A stretch of 64,000 nt of DNA from Shewanella hanedai (GTDB lineage Bacteria; Pseudomonadota; Gammaproteobacteria; Enterobacterales; Shewanellaceae), in NCBI RefSeq assembly GCF_007197645.1, contig NZ_VKGK01000015.1, forward strand, positions 59,873 through 123,872, in the 5' to 3' direction. The notes beneath the pieces were generated by a model, which searched no databases, was not told the origin of the DNA, and saw only the letters and a program-made list of their open reading frames with translations. This document shows, piece after piece, positions 10,013 through 23,080 of the stretch. Each line of letters begins with the position of its first letter. Positions within the stretch are counted from its first letter, which is position 1. The position numbers and the translations under genes are program-made.

Positions 10013-12829
10013 ATGAAAATATCTACGACCAATATATTTGTCGGCCCCAATGTTTATGCCAATTTTCCTGTTATGCGGTATGAAATAAATTTAGGCTGTT
10101 TGGAAAATTGGCCCTCGATGAAATTGGGTGAACAATTTATATCTTCGTTACTGGAGGCTATTCCTACATTGCAGTCTCATGGTTGTTCATATGGAGAAGA
10201 AGGCGGATTTATTCGACGCTTGAGAGAGGATGATGGTACATGGATGGGCCATATTTGGGAGCATGTGGCGATCGAATTACAAAATCTAGCGGGCTCAGAT
10301 GTTAGTTTTGGTAAAACACGTTCATTACCCGATGCTGGCCATTATTGGGTTGTATATGAATATAAACATAAAGATGTTGGTAGAGAAGCAGGAATACTGG
10401 CTCAAACTCTTTTGATTTCACTCCTTCCTACATCGTTACAACGAGAATTAGCCACACAGATTGAGACAGATTTTGATTTTAAAGAAGAGCTTGAGTCTTT
10501 CGTTAGAATGGCGCAAAGAAAAGAGTTTGGTCCTAGTACTGGTTCGCTGATTAAGGCTGCAGAAGAGCGAGATATACCTTGGTTGCGCTTGAATCAATAT
10601 AGCTTAGTGCAATTAGGTCACGGTAAGCATCAACAACGAATACAAGCAACAATAACCAGTGAAACTAAACATATTTCTGTTGAGTTATCTTGTGACAAAG
10701 AGGACACGCACAATTTATTAAATGATCTTGGTTTACCAGTTCCTCAGCAAATGATGATCTATGGTAAAGCGCAGGCCATTAGAGCGGCAAAACGCATTGG
10801 GTATCCCGTGGTGTTAAAACCATTGAATGCTAATCACGGTCGTGGGGTTAGCATTAATTTGAACAGTGAGAGCGAAGTTGAGAAAGGCTTCATTCATGCA
10901 AGTGAGCATGGTACGAGTCGGGCGGTATTAGTTGAAAGTTTTGTTACTGGTTTTGATCACCGTATGCTGGTGGTAAACAATGAGTTAGTGGCAGTAGCAA
11001 AGCGCGTTCCAGGCCATGTTAAAGGTGATGGTGAATTGACCATTAGCCAACTCGTTGATCAAGTTAATGAAGATCCTCTTCGCGGTATCGGTCATGAGAA
11101 AGTGCTGACACGATTAGAGCTCGATTTACAAGCTAATGGCTTGATTGAAAAATCAGGTTATACATCTGAAACTATTTTAGAAAAGGATCAAATCTTCTTC
11201 TTACGTTCTACCGCCAACCTATCTACCGGTGGAACAGCAATCGATGTTACCGATATTGTGCACCCAGACAACCGTGAAATGGCTGTTAGAGCCATTAAAG
11301 CTATCGGTCTAGATGTCGGTGGTGTTGACTTCTTAACTGACGATATCAGCAAATCATATAAAGACATTGGCGGCGCCATTGTTGAATGTAATGCTGCACC
11401 AGGTTTTAGAATGCACGTGGCGCCAAGCGAAGGAAAGTCTCGTGATGTTTCTGGCAAAGTGATGGACATGCTGTTTCCTGCAGGGCAAAAATCTCGTATC
11501 CCTGTGGCGGCTATTACCGGAACAAACGGAAAAACAACCACGTCACGAATGTTAGCCAATATTGCTAAAGTTGCGGGTTACACCACCGGAATGACTTCAA
11601 CTGACGGTGTTTACATCGATGGGCTTCTGAGTGTGAAGGGCGACATGACTGGCCCTAAATCAGCCCAAATAGTATTACGTGACCCAAGTGTCGATTTTGC
11701 TGTGTTAGAAACCGCCCGTGGTGGCATCGTTAAACGTGGATTAGGCTACCACGAGTCAGATGTCTCCTGTTGTATCAATGTAACAGCGGATCATCTTGGC
11801 TCTCGTGGCGTCGATACTGTTCAGCAACTTGCTACCGTTAAAAGAATTGTTGTGGAAGTCGCTAAAGATACCGCAGTGTTAAATGCTGACGATAAATACT
11901 GTTTAGAGATGGCTGATCATTGTAAAGCTAAGCACATTTGCTATGTCACCATGGATTCTGGCCACGGATTAGTGAGAGAACATATTCGAAGTGGTGGTAA
12001 GGCAGTGGTACTTGAAAAAGGCATCAACGGCGATATGATCACCTTCTATGATAATGGTGCTCATATTCCTTTGCTTTGGACGCATTTAATCCCTTCTACC
12101 ATGGAAGGGAAAGCACTTCATAACGTTCAAAATGCCATGTTTGCGGCTGCGATGGCCTATGCATTTAATATCTCATTGGAGCATATTAGCCAAGGATTAC
12201 GGACATTTACAACTTCATTCTATCAAGCCCCAGGCCGAATGAATGTGTTTGACGAGCATCCATTTAAAGTTATTTTGGATTATGCACATAACCCCGCAGC
12301 GATAAAAGCGATAACAGACTTAGCGGTGCGACTTGATGTGAAAGGTAAGCGCCGCATAGTCATGGCAATGCCTGGAGATCGCCGAGACGAAGATATTGTT
12401 GAAGCGGCGAGGATATGTGCAACAGGCTTTGATGAGTTTATCTGTAAAGCAGATGACGATCGTCGTCGAAGAGGCTTTGACGAAGTGCCAAAAATGTTAG
12501 AGCAAAGTTTGTTGGCAGCAGGGGTGACTTCGGACCGAATTGAGATTATTCCGAGTGAAGTTGAAGCGATAGAGTACGCACTTAGCGTCAGCGAGGCGGA
12601 TGATTTGGTCATCGTATTAGGTGACAATATTACCCGTTGCTGGAAACAAATTGTTCATTTTGGTGATGATGGACAAAAGCGCAATGTTAATGAAAAACCG
12701 TCATCTGACTATGCCGAAATATTATTTGAACCAGTTGAACATGCTTTCCATTTAGAGGAAGGCCAAAGATTGGTGAAAGATGAACGTGGTGTGCGAATTG
12801 TCATTGAACATGACGAAGAAGCTGACTAG
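10013..12829 (+). CDS. cphA: Cyanophycin synthetase
   Basis: CphA builds multi-L-arginyl-poly-L-aspartate, a nitrogen reserve, using ATP for both amide bonds. The 938-residue protein has all three domains: an N-terminal cyanophycin-specific domain (about 1-160), an ATP-grasp domain (about 220-480, with PVVLKPLNANHGRGV) that adds aspartate to the backbone, and a Mur-ligase-like domain (about 500-870) that adds arginine to the side chain. The P-loop GTNGKTTT begins at residue 503, and AVLETARGGI and DYAHNPAAI follow. Length and motifs are typical of a complete enzyme. The ATG follows AGGAAA. About 70 C-terminal residues past the Mur domain are acidic and look less conserved. Confidence 0.95.
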   Translation: MKISTTNIFVGPNVYANFPVMRYEINLGCLENWPSMKLGEQFISSLLEAIPTLQSHGCSYGEEGGFIRRLREDDGTWMGHIWEHVAIELQNLAGSDVSFGKTRSLPDAGHYWVVYEYKHKDVGREAGILAQTLLISLLPTSLQRELATQIETDFDFKEELESFVRMAQRKEFGPSTGSLIKAAEERDIPWLRLNQYSLVQLGHGKHQQRIQATITSETKHISVELSCDKEDTHNLLNDLGLPVPQQMMIYGKAQAIRAAKRIGYPVVLKPLNANHGRGVSINLNSESEVEKGFIHASEHGTSRAVLVESFVTGFDHRMLVVNNELVAVAKRVPGHVKGDGELTISQLVDQVNEDPLRGIGHEKVLTRLELDLQANGLIEKSGYTSETILEKDQIFFLRSTANLSTGGTAIDVTDIVHPDNREMAVRAIKAIGLDVGGVDFLTDDISKSYKDIGGAIVECNAAPGFRMHVAPSEGKSRDVSGKVMDMLFPAGQKSRIPVAAITGTNGKTTTSRMLANIAKVAGYTTGMTSTDGVYIDGLLSVKGDMTGPKSAQIVLRDPSVDFAVLETARGGIVKRGLGYHESDVSCCINVTADHLGSRGVDTVQQLATVKRIVVEVAKDTAVLNADDKYCLEMADHCKAKHICYVTMDSGHGLVREHIRSGGKAVVLEKGINGDMITFYDNGAHIPLLWTHLIPSTMEGKALHNVQNAMFAAAMAYAFNISLEHISQGLRTFTTSFYQAPGRMNVFDEHPFKVILDYAHNPAAIKAITDLAVRLDVKGKRRIVMAMPGDRRDEDIVEAARICATGFDEFICKADDDRRRRGFDEVPKMLEQSLLAAGVTSDRIEIIPSEVEAIEYALSVSEADDLVIVLGDNITRCWKQIVHFGDDGQKRNVNEKPSSDYAEILFEPVEHAFHLEEGQRLVKDERGVRIVIEHDEEAD

Positions 12830-12929
12830 AAAAAGAAGAAGACGCTAGCGTAGGGTACCGAATAGAAAACGTCTTTCGATATCGGTATTTTACGATTAAC
12901 TTTGTGCTAACGACAATAGAAATAAGCTT

Positions 12930-14609
12930 ATGATAACACTCAATTTTGAAGAAGTGCGTCGCATTACTGGACCCAATTTATTATCTCAAAAGCCAGGCGC
13001 CCTCGTCGATGCTTATATCGAAGGTGTTAGCCATGAAGTGGTTTGGCAATGCTGGCAAAAAAATATGTCAGACATATTTGAGTGGTTAGATTGGCAGCAA
13101 GAGAGCCTTTATTATCGGCATTTTAGCGGTGGGATTAGCCTATCGATTTCGGCCCCTATCGATGCTTTATACACAGCCTGCCAAGCTGTGGAGTTAGGGT
13201 GGCTTTTAAGTGAGGCACAATTACTCTCACGTCCATTCTCTGATAAAAAATATAGGTTTAATGAGTTAAAAACTCACCTTTCTGACGAAGTTAATCCTGA
13301 ACTCATGGCGTTAATCGCCATGGCCAATGACAAGGGAGTTAGCTATTTAGTTGACGATGATTATTTTTCTCTAGGGACCGGGGGAACATGTCAGGTATGG
13401 CCTGTGACTGAATTGCCTTTGAGCAAGAATATTCAGTGGTCGAGTTACCAAAAAGTCCCAGCGGCGTTTATTACTGGCACTAATGGCAAGTCAACCAGTG
13501 TCCGTTTGGCATCGACAATCGCTCGATGTGCAGGTTTGCGTGCTGGAGTCACCTCCACTGACTTCATCAGAGTGGGGGAGACGATTTTAGACACGGGTGA
13601 CTATTCAGGTCCAGGTGGTGCGCGCATATTATTGCGACATCCTGACACTGAAATAGCCTTTCTAGAAGTCGCTCGTGGAGGACTGTTAAGACGTGGATTA
13701 CCTGTTAGTGATAATCAAGCGGCTTTAATCACCAACATCGCCGCGGATCATTTAGGCCAATATGGCATTAATACCGTGCCTGAATTAGCTGAGGCTAAGT
13801 TCATTGTCGATAAAGGATTAACCGATTCTGGTGTTTTAGTATTGAATGCCGATGATAATGAGTTGGTCAGATTAAGTGCGACGACTGAGCACACTATTTG
13901 CTGGTTTAGCATGGATAAGCACAATTCACTTATTCAAACGAGTTTGTCTAATGGCGCAGCAGTTGTATTTTTTCATGAGCAACATATTCATTTTGTGGAT
14001 GGAGAGTACGCGTTTTCAGTGGCTGTGAATGATATTGCAATGACGTTCAATGGGACTGCTGCCTATAATGTTCGCAATGCTATGGGTGTTATCGGTTTAT
14101 GCCGTGCGCTCAAGTTGGGTGAAGATGCCATATTGAAAGGGTTAAAAGCGTTTGGCAGTGATCCCTATGATAATCCTGGGAGAGGCAATCGTTATCAGTA
14201 CCATGGTGCTGAGGTGATTGTTGATTTTGCTCATAATCAACACAGCATGAGCGCCGTGATTGAAATGGCTAAAAAGATCCCCGCTAAGCGTCGACTGGTT
14301 ATGTTTAGTCATGCTGGTGACAGAAGTAATCAAGAGATGATTGAACTCACTGATGAGGTTGCTAAGTTTGCAGCTGATGAATATATCATTGCAGAACTAG
14401 AGTCCTATTTACGAGGACGAGAGTTAGGTGAGATCCCCACTTTAGTTAAAAAGCATCTTTCAGACATCGATATTTCTGAAGATCAAATCGCTATTAGCAA
14501 TAGCCCATTAGCGGGCGCTAAATATGCACTGACAAAAATACGAGCTGGTGATGTCGTATTGCTATTTGCTTTGGATGAACGGGACGAAATTCACCAATTG
14601 TTAGTGTAA
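12930..14609 (+). CDS. Cyanophycin synthetase-like Mur ligase lacking the ATP-grasp domain
   Basis: This 559-residue paralogue of CphA sits 100 bases after it on the same strand. From residue 183 it carries an intact Mur-ligase half: P-loop GTNGKST (183-189), IAFLEVARGGLLRRGL, NIAADHLGQYG, NPGRGNRYQ and VDFAHNQHSM, each matching a CphA counterpart. The first 170 residues resemble the CphA N-terminal domain: ALIAMANDKGVSYLVDDDYFSLG lines up with the CphA stretch ending YSLVQLG. In CphA about 270 residues of ATP-grasp domain come next; here the P-loop follows almost at once. It can therefore be predicted to do only the Mur-type reaction or to assist CphA. The true substrate is unknown. It ends at a strong bidirectional terminator. 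Confidence 0.8.
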   Translation: MITLNFEEVRRITGPNLLSQKPGALVDAYIEGVSHEVVWQCWQKNMSDIFEWLDWQQESLYYRHFSGGISLSISAPIDALYTACQAVELGWLLSEAQLLSRPFSDKKYRFNELKTHLSDEVNPELMALIAMANDKGVSYLVDDDYFSLGTGGTCQVWPVTELPLSKNIQWSSYQKVPAAFITGTNGKSTSVRLASTIARCAGLRAGVTSTDFIRVGETILDTGDYSGPGGARILLRHPDTEIAFLEVARGGLLRRGLPVSDNQAALITNIAADHLGQYGINTVPELAEAKFIVDKGLTDSGVLVLNADDNELVRLSATTEHTICWFSMDKHNSLIQTSLSNGAAVVFFHEQHIHFVDGEYAFSVAVNDIAMTFNGTAAYNVRNAMGVIGLCRALKLGEDAILKGLKAFGSDPYDNPGRGNRYQYHGAEVIVDFAHNQHSMSAVIEMAKKIPAKRRLVMFSHAGDRSNQEMIELTDEVAKFAADEYIIAELESYLRGRELGEIPTLVKKHLSDIDISEDQIAISNSPLAGAKYALTKIRAGDVVLLFALDERDEIHQLLV

Positions 14610-14622
14610 ATTTGAGCTAATA

Positions 14623-14657
14623 AAAATGGCCAAAAGAGCGTATCTTTTGGCCATTTT
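14623..14657. terminator. Bidirectional terminator between the cyanophycin locus and DUF2897
   Basis: A perfect 15-bp stem (14623-14637 with 14643-14657) around a five-base loop has an A-run on the left and a T-run on the right. It can stop transcription from the cphA2-like gene on the plus strand and from the DUF2897 gene on the minus strand. Confidence 0.88.
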
Positions 14658-14699
14658 TGATCTGAATATTAAACTAGCAGATAAAGTTAGAACACTGTT

Positions 14700-14972
14700 T
14701 TACCAAAATCCATCAGAGTCTTTATCGTCATCCTTTTTAGGAGGTGTTGATGTTTGATTTTTTTCAGCATTTGTTTGGCTCTGACTCGTCTGTTTTTCTT
14801 CGTCTGATAGTTTATCCGGCTGATCTGAATTATCACTATTGTTAGTGGGTTTCTTACCGCCTTTACCAAATTGTGTCATCTTGAATTTGGCACTGTATTT
14901 AAGGACCGCAAGGTTACTCACGATAACTCCGAGCACTAATATGATAATGAGCCAGGTTTCGAGATCGGTCAT
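14700..14972 (-). CDS. DUF2897 family small membrane protein
   Basis: The 90-residue protein has one N-terminal transmembrane helix (about residues 6-24, LETWLIIILVLGVIVSNLAV), then a positively charged patch (KYSAKFKMTQFGKGGKK). A low-complexity hydrophilic tail rich in Ser, Thr, Gln, Asn and Asp ends in DSDGFW. This matches the DUF2897 pattern known from Shewanella and relatives; the function is unknown. It lies 47 bases downstream of kdsB on the same strand and is probably cotranscribed with it. The ATG follows AAAGGA. Confidence 0.75.
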   Translation of the reverse strand: MTDLETWLIIILVLGVIVSNLAVLKYSAKFKMTQFGKGGKKPTNNSDNSDQPDKLSDEEKQTSQSQTNAEKNQTSTPPKKDDDKDSDGFW

Positions 14973-15019
14973 GGGCAGTCCTTTAGTTTAATATTCTTAT
15001 CGTAGGATTGTAGACTTGA

Positions 15020-15757
15020 TTAGTCGACGGCTAAACGCGCTTCACAAATACGAATGTCTTCTGGTGTATCGACTTCAGGAAAGTCAAAAGCACTGATGGC
15101 TATTTTAATTTTGTGACCATGTTCTAGCGCCCTAAGCTGCTCTAGCTTTTCTAACTCTTCTAAACGACCCATGGGTAATTTTGCAAACGCAGAGACAAAA
15201 CTACGTGTATAGGCATAGAGGCCTAAATGCTTATAAACAGGATGATCGTTACTATCACGGCCAAAAGGAATACGGGCACGTGAAAAGTAAAGGGCATTAA
15301 AGTTATTATCAAACACAACTTTCACATGGTTTGGGTTGTCGAGCTCAGACTTATTGGTAATTTCGACAGCAAGTGTCGCCATGCTAAATTCACCAGGGTG
15401 ACGCTCAAACAGACTGATAAGTTGCTCTACTGCGATTGGATCGATCAAAGGTTGATCGCCCTGCACATTAATGACGATATCGTCATCGTTAAGGCCTAGC
15501 TGCTTAATAGCATCATCGATGCGATCGGTTCCAGATGCTGCTTCAGGATCTGTCATGACGACTTTTCCGCCGAAGGATTCAACAGCATCCTTGATACGGA
15601 CGTCATCGGTTGCGACATAGACAGCGTCTAAGCCTTTTGCCAATGATGCACGCTCATAGACGTGTTGGATCATTGGTTTACCGTTAATCGGCGCCAAAGG
15701 CTTGCCAGGAAAACGGCTTGAGCCATAGCGAGCAGGGATTAACAGAGTTACGTTCAT
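15020..15757 (-). CDS. kdsB: CMP-(8-amino-)Kdo cytidylyltransferase KdsB
   Basis: This 245-residue enzyme activates the inner-core sugar of lipopolysaccharide with CTP. The nucleotide-binding opening [19 protein letters not shown], the VYVATDD segment and [11 protein letters not shown] are standard KdsB motifs. In Shewanella, with kdnA and kdnB next door, the preferred substrate is 8-amino-3,8-dideoxy-manno-octulosonate rather than Kdo, so that role is inferred here from context. A hairpin with a short T-tract lies between kdnB and kdsB, so kdsB may also have its own promoter in the gap. The length is normal for the family. Confidence 0.93.
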   Translation of the reverse strand: MNVTLLIPARYGSSRFPGKPLAPINGKPMIQHVYERASLAKGLDAVYVATDDVRIKDAVESFGGKVVMTDPEAASGTDRIDDAIKQLGLNDDDIVINVQGDQPLIDPIAVEQLISLFERHPGEFSMATLAVEITNKSELDNPNHVKVVFDNNFNALYFSRARIPFGRDSNDHPVYKHLGLYAYTRSFVSAFAKLPMGRLEELEKLEQLRALEHGHKIKIAISAFDFPEVDTPEDIRICEARLAVD

Positions 15758-15784
15758 TGGTCATACCTATATTTACTAATAGAA

Positions 15785-15807
15785 AAGGGACTCAGTTTGA
15801 GTCCCTT
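15785..15807 (-). terminator. Hairpin terminator or attenuator between kdnB and kdsB
   Basis: AAGGGACTC (15785-15793) pairs perfectly with GAGTCCCTT (15799-15807) around a five-base loop. On the minus strand the stem is followed by TTCTATT, a modest U-tract. It lies just after the kdnB stop codon and upstream of kdsB in the direction of transcription. Confidence 0.7.
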
Positions 15808-15821
15808 ATTATAAGCTGTAA

Positions 15822-16892
<1,071 letters not shown>

Positions 16893-16931
16893 TCAACATT
16901 CTCCGTTGAGATTTTTACTGTAAGAAGTGAC

Positions 16932-16956
16932 ATTGCGCCTAAATGTAAGGCGCAAT
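16932..16956 (-). other. Perfect hairpin between kdnA and kdnB
   Basis: ATTGCGCCT (16932-16940) and AGGCGCAAT (16948-16956) form a 9-bp perfect stem with a seven-base loop. On the minus strand no U-tract follows, so it is unlikely to be an intrinsic terminator. It could be an RNA-processing or stabilising element in the kdnA-kdnB transcript. Confidence 0.5.
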
Positions 16957-16969
16957 AGAAGTATGTAGC

Positions 16970-18181
<1,212 letters not shown>

Positions 18182-18394
18182 TTACGGGAGAAAAAGTGTA
18201 ATTGCGAGAGATTATAACTGGGTTGGCGGGTAAACTGCGATATTTATCAATATTTTTTACGAGAAAAGCGATCAAATAGCACAATGTTATCAGCAGCCCT
18301 TAAATCATCAGTATTTAAAGGCTGTGAGAACACTAAAATAGCAGTAACGGTTGTTTGAAACTGAATGTCTAATTTAACCGTATTTTAGGGAAAA

Positions 18395-19006
18395 TTATTC
18401 TGCTCTAAATTTATCGTTGTCGACGGTCACATTCAGATCGGATAATAGGCCATTGTCGATACCGTATATCCAGCCGTGAACGGACACATTTTGGCCTCGT
18501 GACCACGCGTCTTGCACGATATTAGTGCTACTGACGTTGCCCACTTGCTCAATGACGTTCAGTTCGCAAAGACGATCAAACTTTTCTTTCCCATCGAGTT
18601 GATTCAGTTCGGTACTGTGCAGGCGGTGAATGTCTCTGATATGGCCGAGCCAGTTGTCGATTAAACCGAGTCGTTCTTTCCCCATCGCTGCCTTGACGCC
18701 ACCACAGCCATAATGACCAACGACCATAATATGTTTTACTTTAAGCACTTCAACAGCATATTGGAGTACTGACAAACAGTTAAGATCAGTGTGTATCACC
18801 ATGTTGGCGATATTTCGGTGAACGAACACTTCACCAGGCATAAGATCAATGATTTGGTTTGAGGGAACACGACTATCTGAACAGCCGATCCATAGGTACT
18901 CCGGATTTTGCTGTGTCGCCAGCTGTTCAAAAAAATCAGGCTTCTCTTGTACGATACGTTTTGCCCAACGACGATTGTTTTCAAAAAGTGGTTTTAGTAT
19001 TTTCAT
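18395..19006 (-). CDS. can: Carbonic anhydrase, beta class
   Basis: The enzyme interconverts CO2 and bicarbonate in the cytoplasm. With the ATG at 19006 the protein has 203 residues. Zinc ligands are Cys42 (in WIGCSDSR), His98 and Cys101 (in VVGHYGCGG), and the catalytic dyad Asp44-Arg46 is present. A TTG nine bases upstream is also in frame, but the ATG follows GAGAATC at a usable distance and gives the expected MKILKPLFENNRRWA start. The gene stands alone, 240 bases from kdnA and nearly 300 from the hydrolase gene on the same strand. Confidence 0.95.
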   Translation of the reverse strand: MKILKPLFENNRRWAKRIVQEKPDFFEQLATQQNPEYLWIGCSDSRVPSNQIIDLMPGEVFVHRNIANMVIHTDLNCLSVLQYAVEVLKVKHIMVVGHYGCGGVKAAMGKERLGLIDNWLGHIRDIHRLHSTELNQLDGKEKFDRLCELNVIEQVGNVSSTNIVQDAWSRGQNVSVHGWIYGIDNGLLSDLNVTVDNDKFRAE

Positions 19007-19240
19007 GATTCTCAAAAATATATAATTAGGGTAGGTATCTGATTAAATTCAAGTGAATACTATCACCTAAATCTAGGGTATCTGGTCTATTCAGTAATAT
19101 ACACAATTAATATTAATTAATGATTAAGCATATTTGTTATCGATAGGTTTTTTAGGTGTGTTTTACGTTGAGCTTTGGTTGCTGATGTAACGCATTGGTG
19201 GTTGGGTTGATGATAAATAGGCTTAGAACAAAGTTGGATG

Positions 19241-19274
19241 TCAACATACAGGAGTTGGACTCCCTGCATGTTGA
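19241..19274. other. Imperfect hairpin downstream of the alpha/beta hydrolase gene
   Basis: TCAACATACAGGAG and CTCCCTGCATGTTGA are near-perfect inverted repeats. On the minus strand they lie just past the hydrolase stop, but no run of T residues follows. The site may act as a weak or factor-assisted terminator. Confidence 0.4.
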
Positions 19275-19302
19275 GTGCTAAAAAGGTATAAAAATCAAAC
19301 GA

Positions 19303-20136
19303 TCAAGCGTAGTGTTTGTTTAGAAATAGCGTGAGCTGATTATTGACAAATTCAGCTTGTTCCAGTGTTGAAATATGGCCTGCTTGAGGAATATGAATAA
19401 ACTCACTGCCTCTGATTGCATCATGCATTAGATAACCTTCAAGCACAGGACGTACTTTATCTTCGACGCCAGTCATAATTAAACAAGAGGCTGTTAACCC
19501 TTCAATCTCTTCTAATGTGTCGCGCCTGCCAAAAATTATCTTGCCTAAGCGACAGATAGTGTCTATTTGCTCAGGCTTAATGTCCCTTAAAGCTTGTTTA
19601 AAGCCATTAAACAGTTCAGGTGTGTTCGTTTCAGTTTCGTTAGCAAAAAACAGCGGTGCTATTTGCTCAATTAAACCATCCGGTACGGTTTGAGTATTCT
19701 TGATGATATCAAGCATGGTGTAATACTTAGCGCGTGCGACTTCAGGTTCGAAACCCACAAAACATCCCAACATCACCAAGGTCTTAACGCGCTCAGGGGC
19801 TTTTAATGCTAATTCAGCTCCCCACATTCCGCCAACAGATAAACCGACAACAGAAAACTCTTCGATGGCGAGGTGATCCATCAGATACAGCATATGTTCT
19901 GCGATATCCTGCAATGAATGACACGCTTCTGGTAGGGACTCTGAATCACCATGTCCCCAAAGGTCTGGCACAATACAGCGATAGTGTTGGCTTAACATTT
20001 CGATTTGAGGTGCCCACATCTTGGCGTCCCACAGGTAGCTGTGACCAAAAAGAAGCGCTGGGCCTGTACCGATATCAATATAACTTAATGTTTTGTTATC
20101 TATCGTTAATGTTTTTCTATTGGAGATAAAGTTCAT
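19303..20136 (-). CDS. Alpha/beta hydrolase
   Basis: This 277-residue protein is a soluble alpha/beta hydrolase resembling 3-oxoadipate enol-lactonase and related esterases. The nucleophile elbow is VVGLSVGGMWG with Ser100, the oxyanion region is FGHSYLWDAKMW, the acid is the Asp in GVEDKVRP, and the catalytic His is in PQAGHIST near the C-terminus. The triad is complete, so it should be active, but the substrate cannot be predicted. No beta-ketoadipate pathway genes are nearby. The ATG follows CAGGCAAT. It lies 50 bases downstream of the M15 peptidase gene on the same strand. Confidence 0.78.
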   Translation of the reverse strand: MNFISNRKTLTIDNKTLSYIDIGTGPALLFGHSYLWDAKMWAPQIEMLSQHYRCIVPDLWGHGDSESLPEACHSLQDIAEHMLYLMDHLAIEEFSVVGLSVGGMWGAELALKAPERVKTLVMLGCFVGFEPEVARAKYYTMLDIIKNTQTVPDGLIEQIAPLFFANETETNTPELFNGFKQALRDIKPEQIDTICRLGKIIFGRRDTLEEIEGLTASCLIMTGVEDKVRPVLEGYLMHDAIRGSEFIHIPQAGHISTLEQAEFVNNQLTLFLNKHYA

Positions 20137-20186
20137 ATTGCCTGCTGTAAGATATCTTAATCAAAATTTAACATTGTTGTAGGGCC

Positions 20187-22335
<2,149 letters not shown>

Positions 22336-22495
22336 GATGATTTCTCCATTGCTGATTATATATATTTTTTATGTGTGTTAGTTATTGTCGTTCGCTTTCT
22401 GAGGATATTGTGTCATTACCCTAGATATGTCTCAAGATAAGAAGCCATTAACTTGAGAGGATTGGCTGTTTACACTAATCGTGAAATGAGTCGGA

Positions 22496-23005
22496 TTAGA
22501 GATCAACGGTAAATATGACATCTTTACCTGCTTCAACATAGCCATGTGATTTGTTCAACGATTTAACGTCTTCCATATTCGCTAACACAACCGGTGTGAG
22601 TAGGCTTTCCGCATGCTCTTTAAGGTAGGCTAAATCGAATTCTAGGATCGGATCGCCCTTATTGACGGTCTGCCCCTCTTCGGCAAGGCGTTTAAAGCCA
22701 TTGCCCCTAAGTTCTACCGTGCCGACACCAAAATGAACAAAAAGCTCTAGTCCTTGGTGTGATTCAATGCTGAAGGCATGATTTGTTTCAAATATTTTTC
22801 CAATCGTACCGTCTATGGGGGCGAGGATTTGGTTGCCTTTCGGGTTAATGGCCAAACCATCACCCACAATTTTTTCGGCAAACACGACATCAGGTACCTT
22901 TTCTATCGCAACGAGCTCGCCGGATACCGGGGCAAACACTTCAATTCCGCCAATGGGATTGGTTTGTCCTGACATTAATCGTCTAATTCGGCTTAAAAAT
23001 CCCAT
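22496..23005 (-). CDS. crr: PTS glucose-specific enzyme IIA (EIIA-Glc)
   Basis: EIIA-Glc takes phosphate from HPr and passes it to sugar permeases. Its phosphorylation state also controls adenylate cyclase and non-PTS transporters. The 169-residue protein has the PVSGELVAIEKVPDVVF opening, the first active-site His in ESHQGLELFVHFG and the phosphorylated His in HFGVGTVELRG (about residue 91). Length is normal. The ATG follows AGGGGAA. It is the last gene of the ptsH-ptsI-crr set, 75 bases after ptsI. No sugar-specific EIIBC gene lies in the window, so a regulatory role may dominate. Confidence 0.96.
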   Translation of the reverse strand: MGFLSRIRRLMSGQTNPIGGIEVFAPVSGELVAIEKVPDVVFAEKIVGDGLAINPKGNQILAPIDGTIGKIFETNHAFSIESHQGLELFVHFGVGTVELRGNGFKRLAEEGQTVNKGDPILEFDLAYLKEHAESLLTPVVLANMEDVKSLNKSHGYVEAGKDVIFTVDL

Positions 23006-23080
23006 TTATATTCCCCTAGTACACATATATTTTTCATTCTTATGATGCCAATCTCTGTGTAGCATACTGAATAATCTGAG

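Noticed and set aside
14687..14869. 60-residue minus-strand open frame inside the DUF2897 gene
   Set aside because: It is an out-of-frame reading of the Lys/Ser-coding tail of DUF2897, with low-complexity composition.
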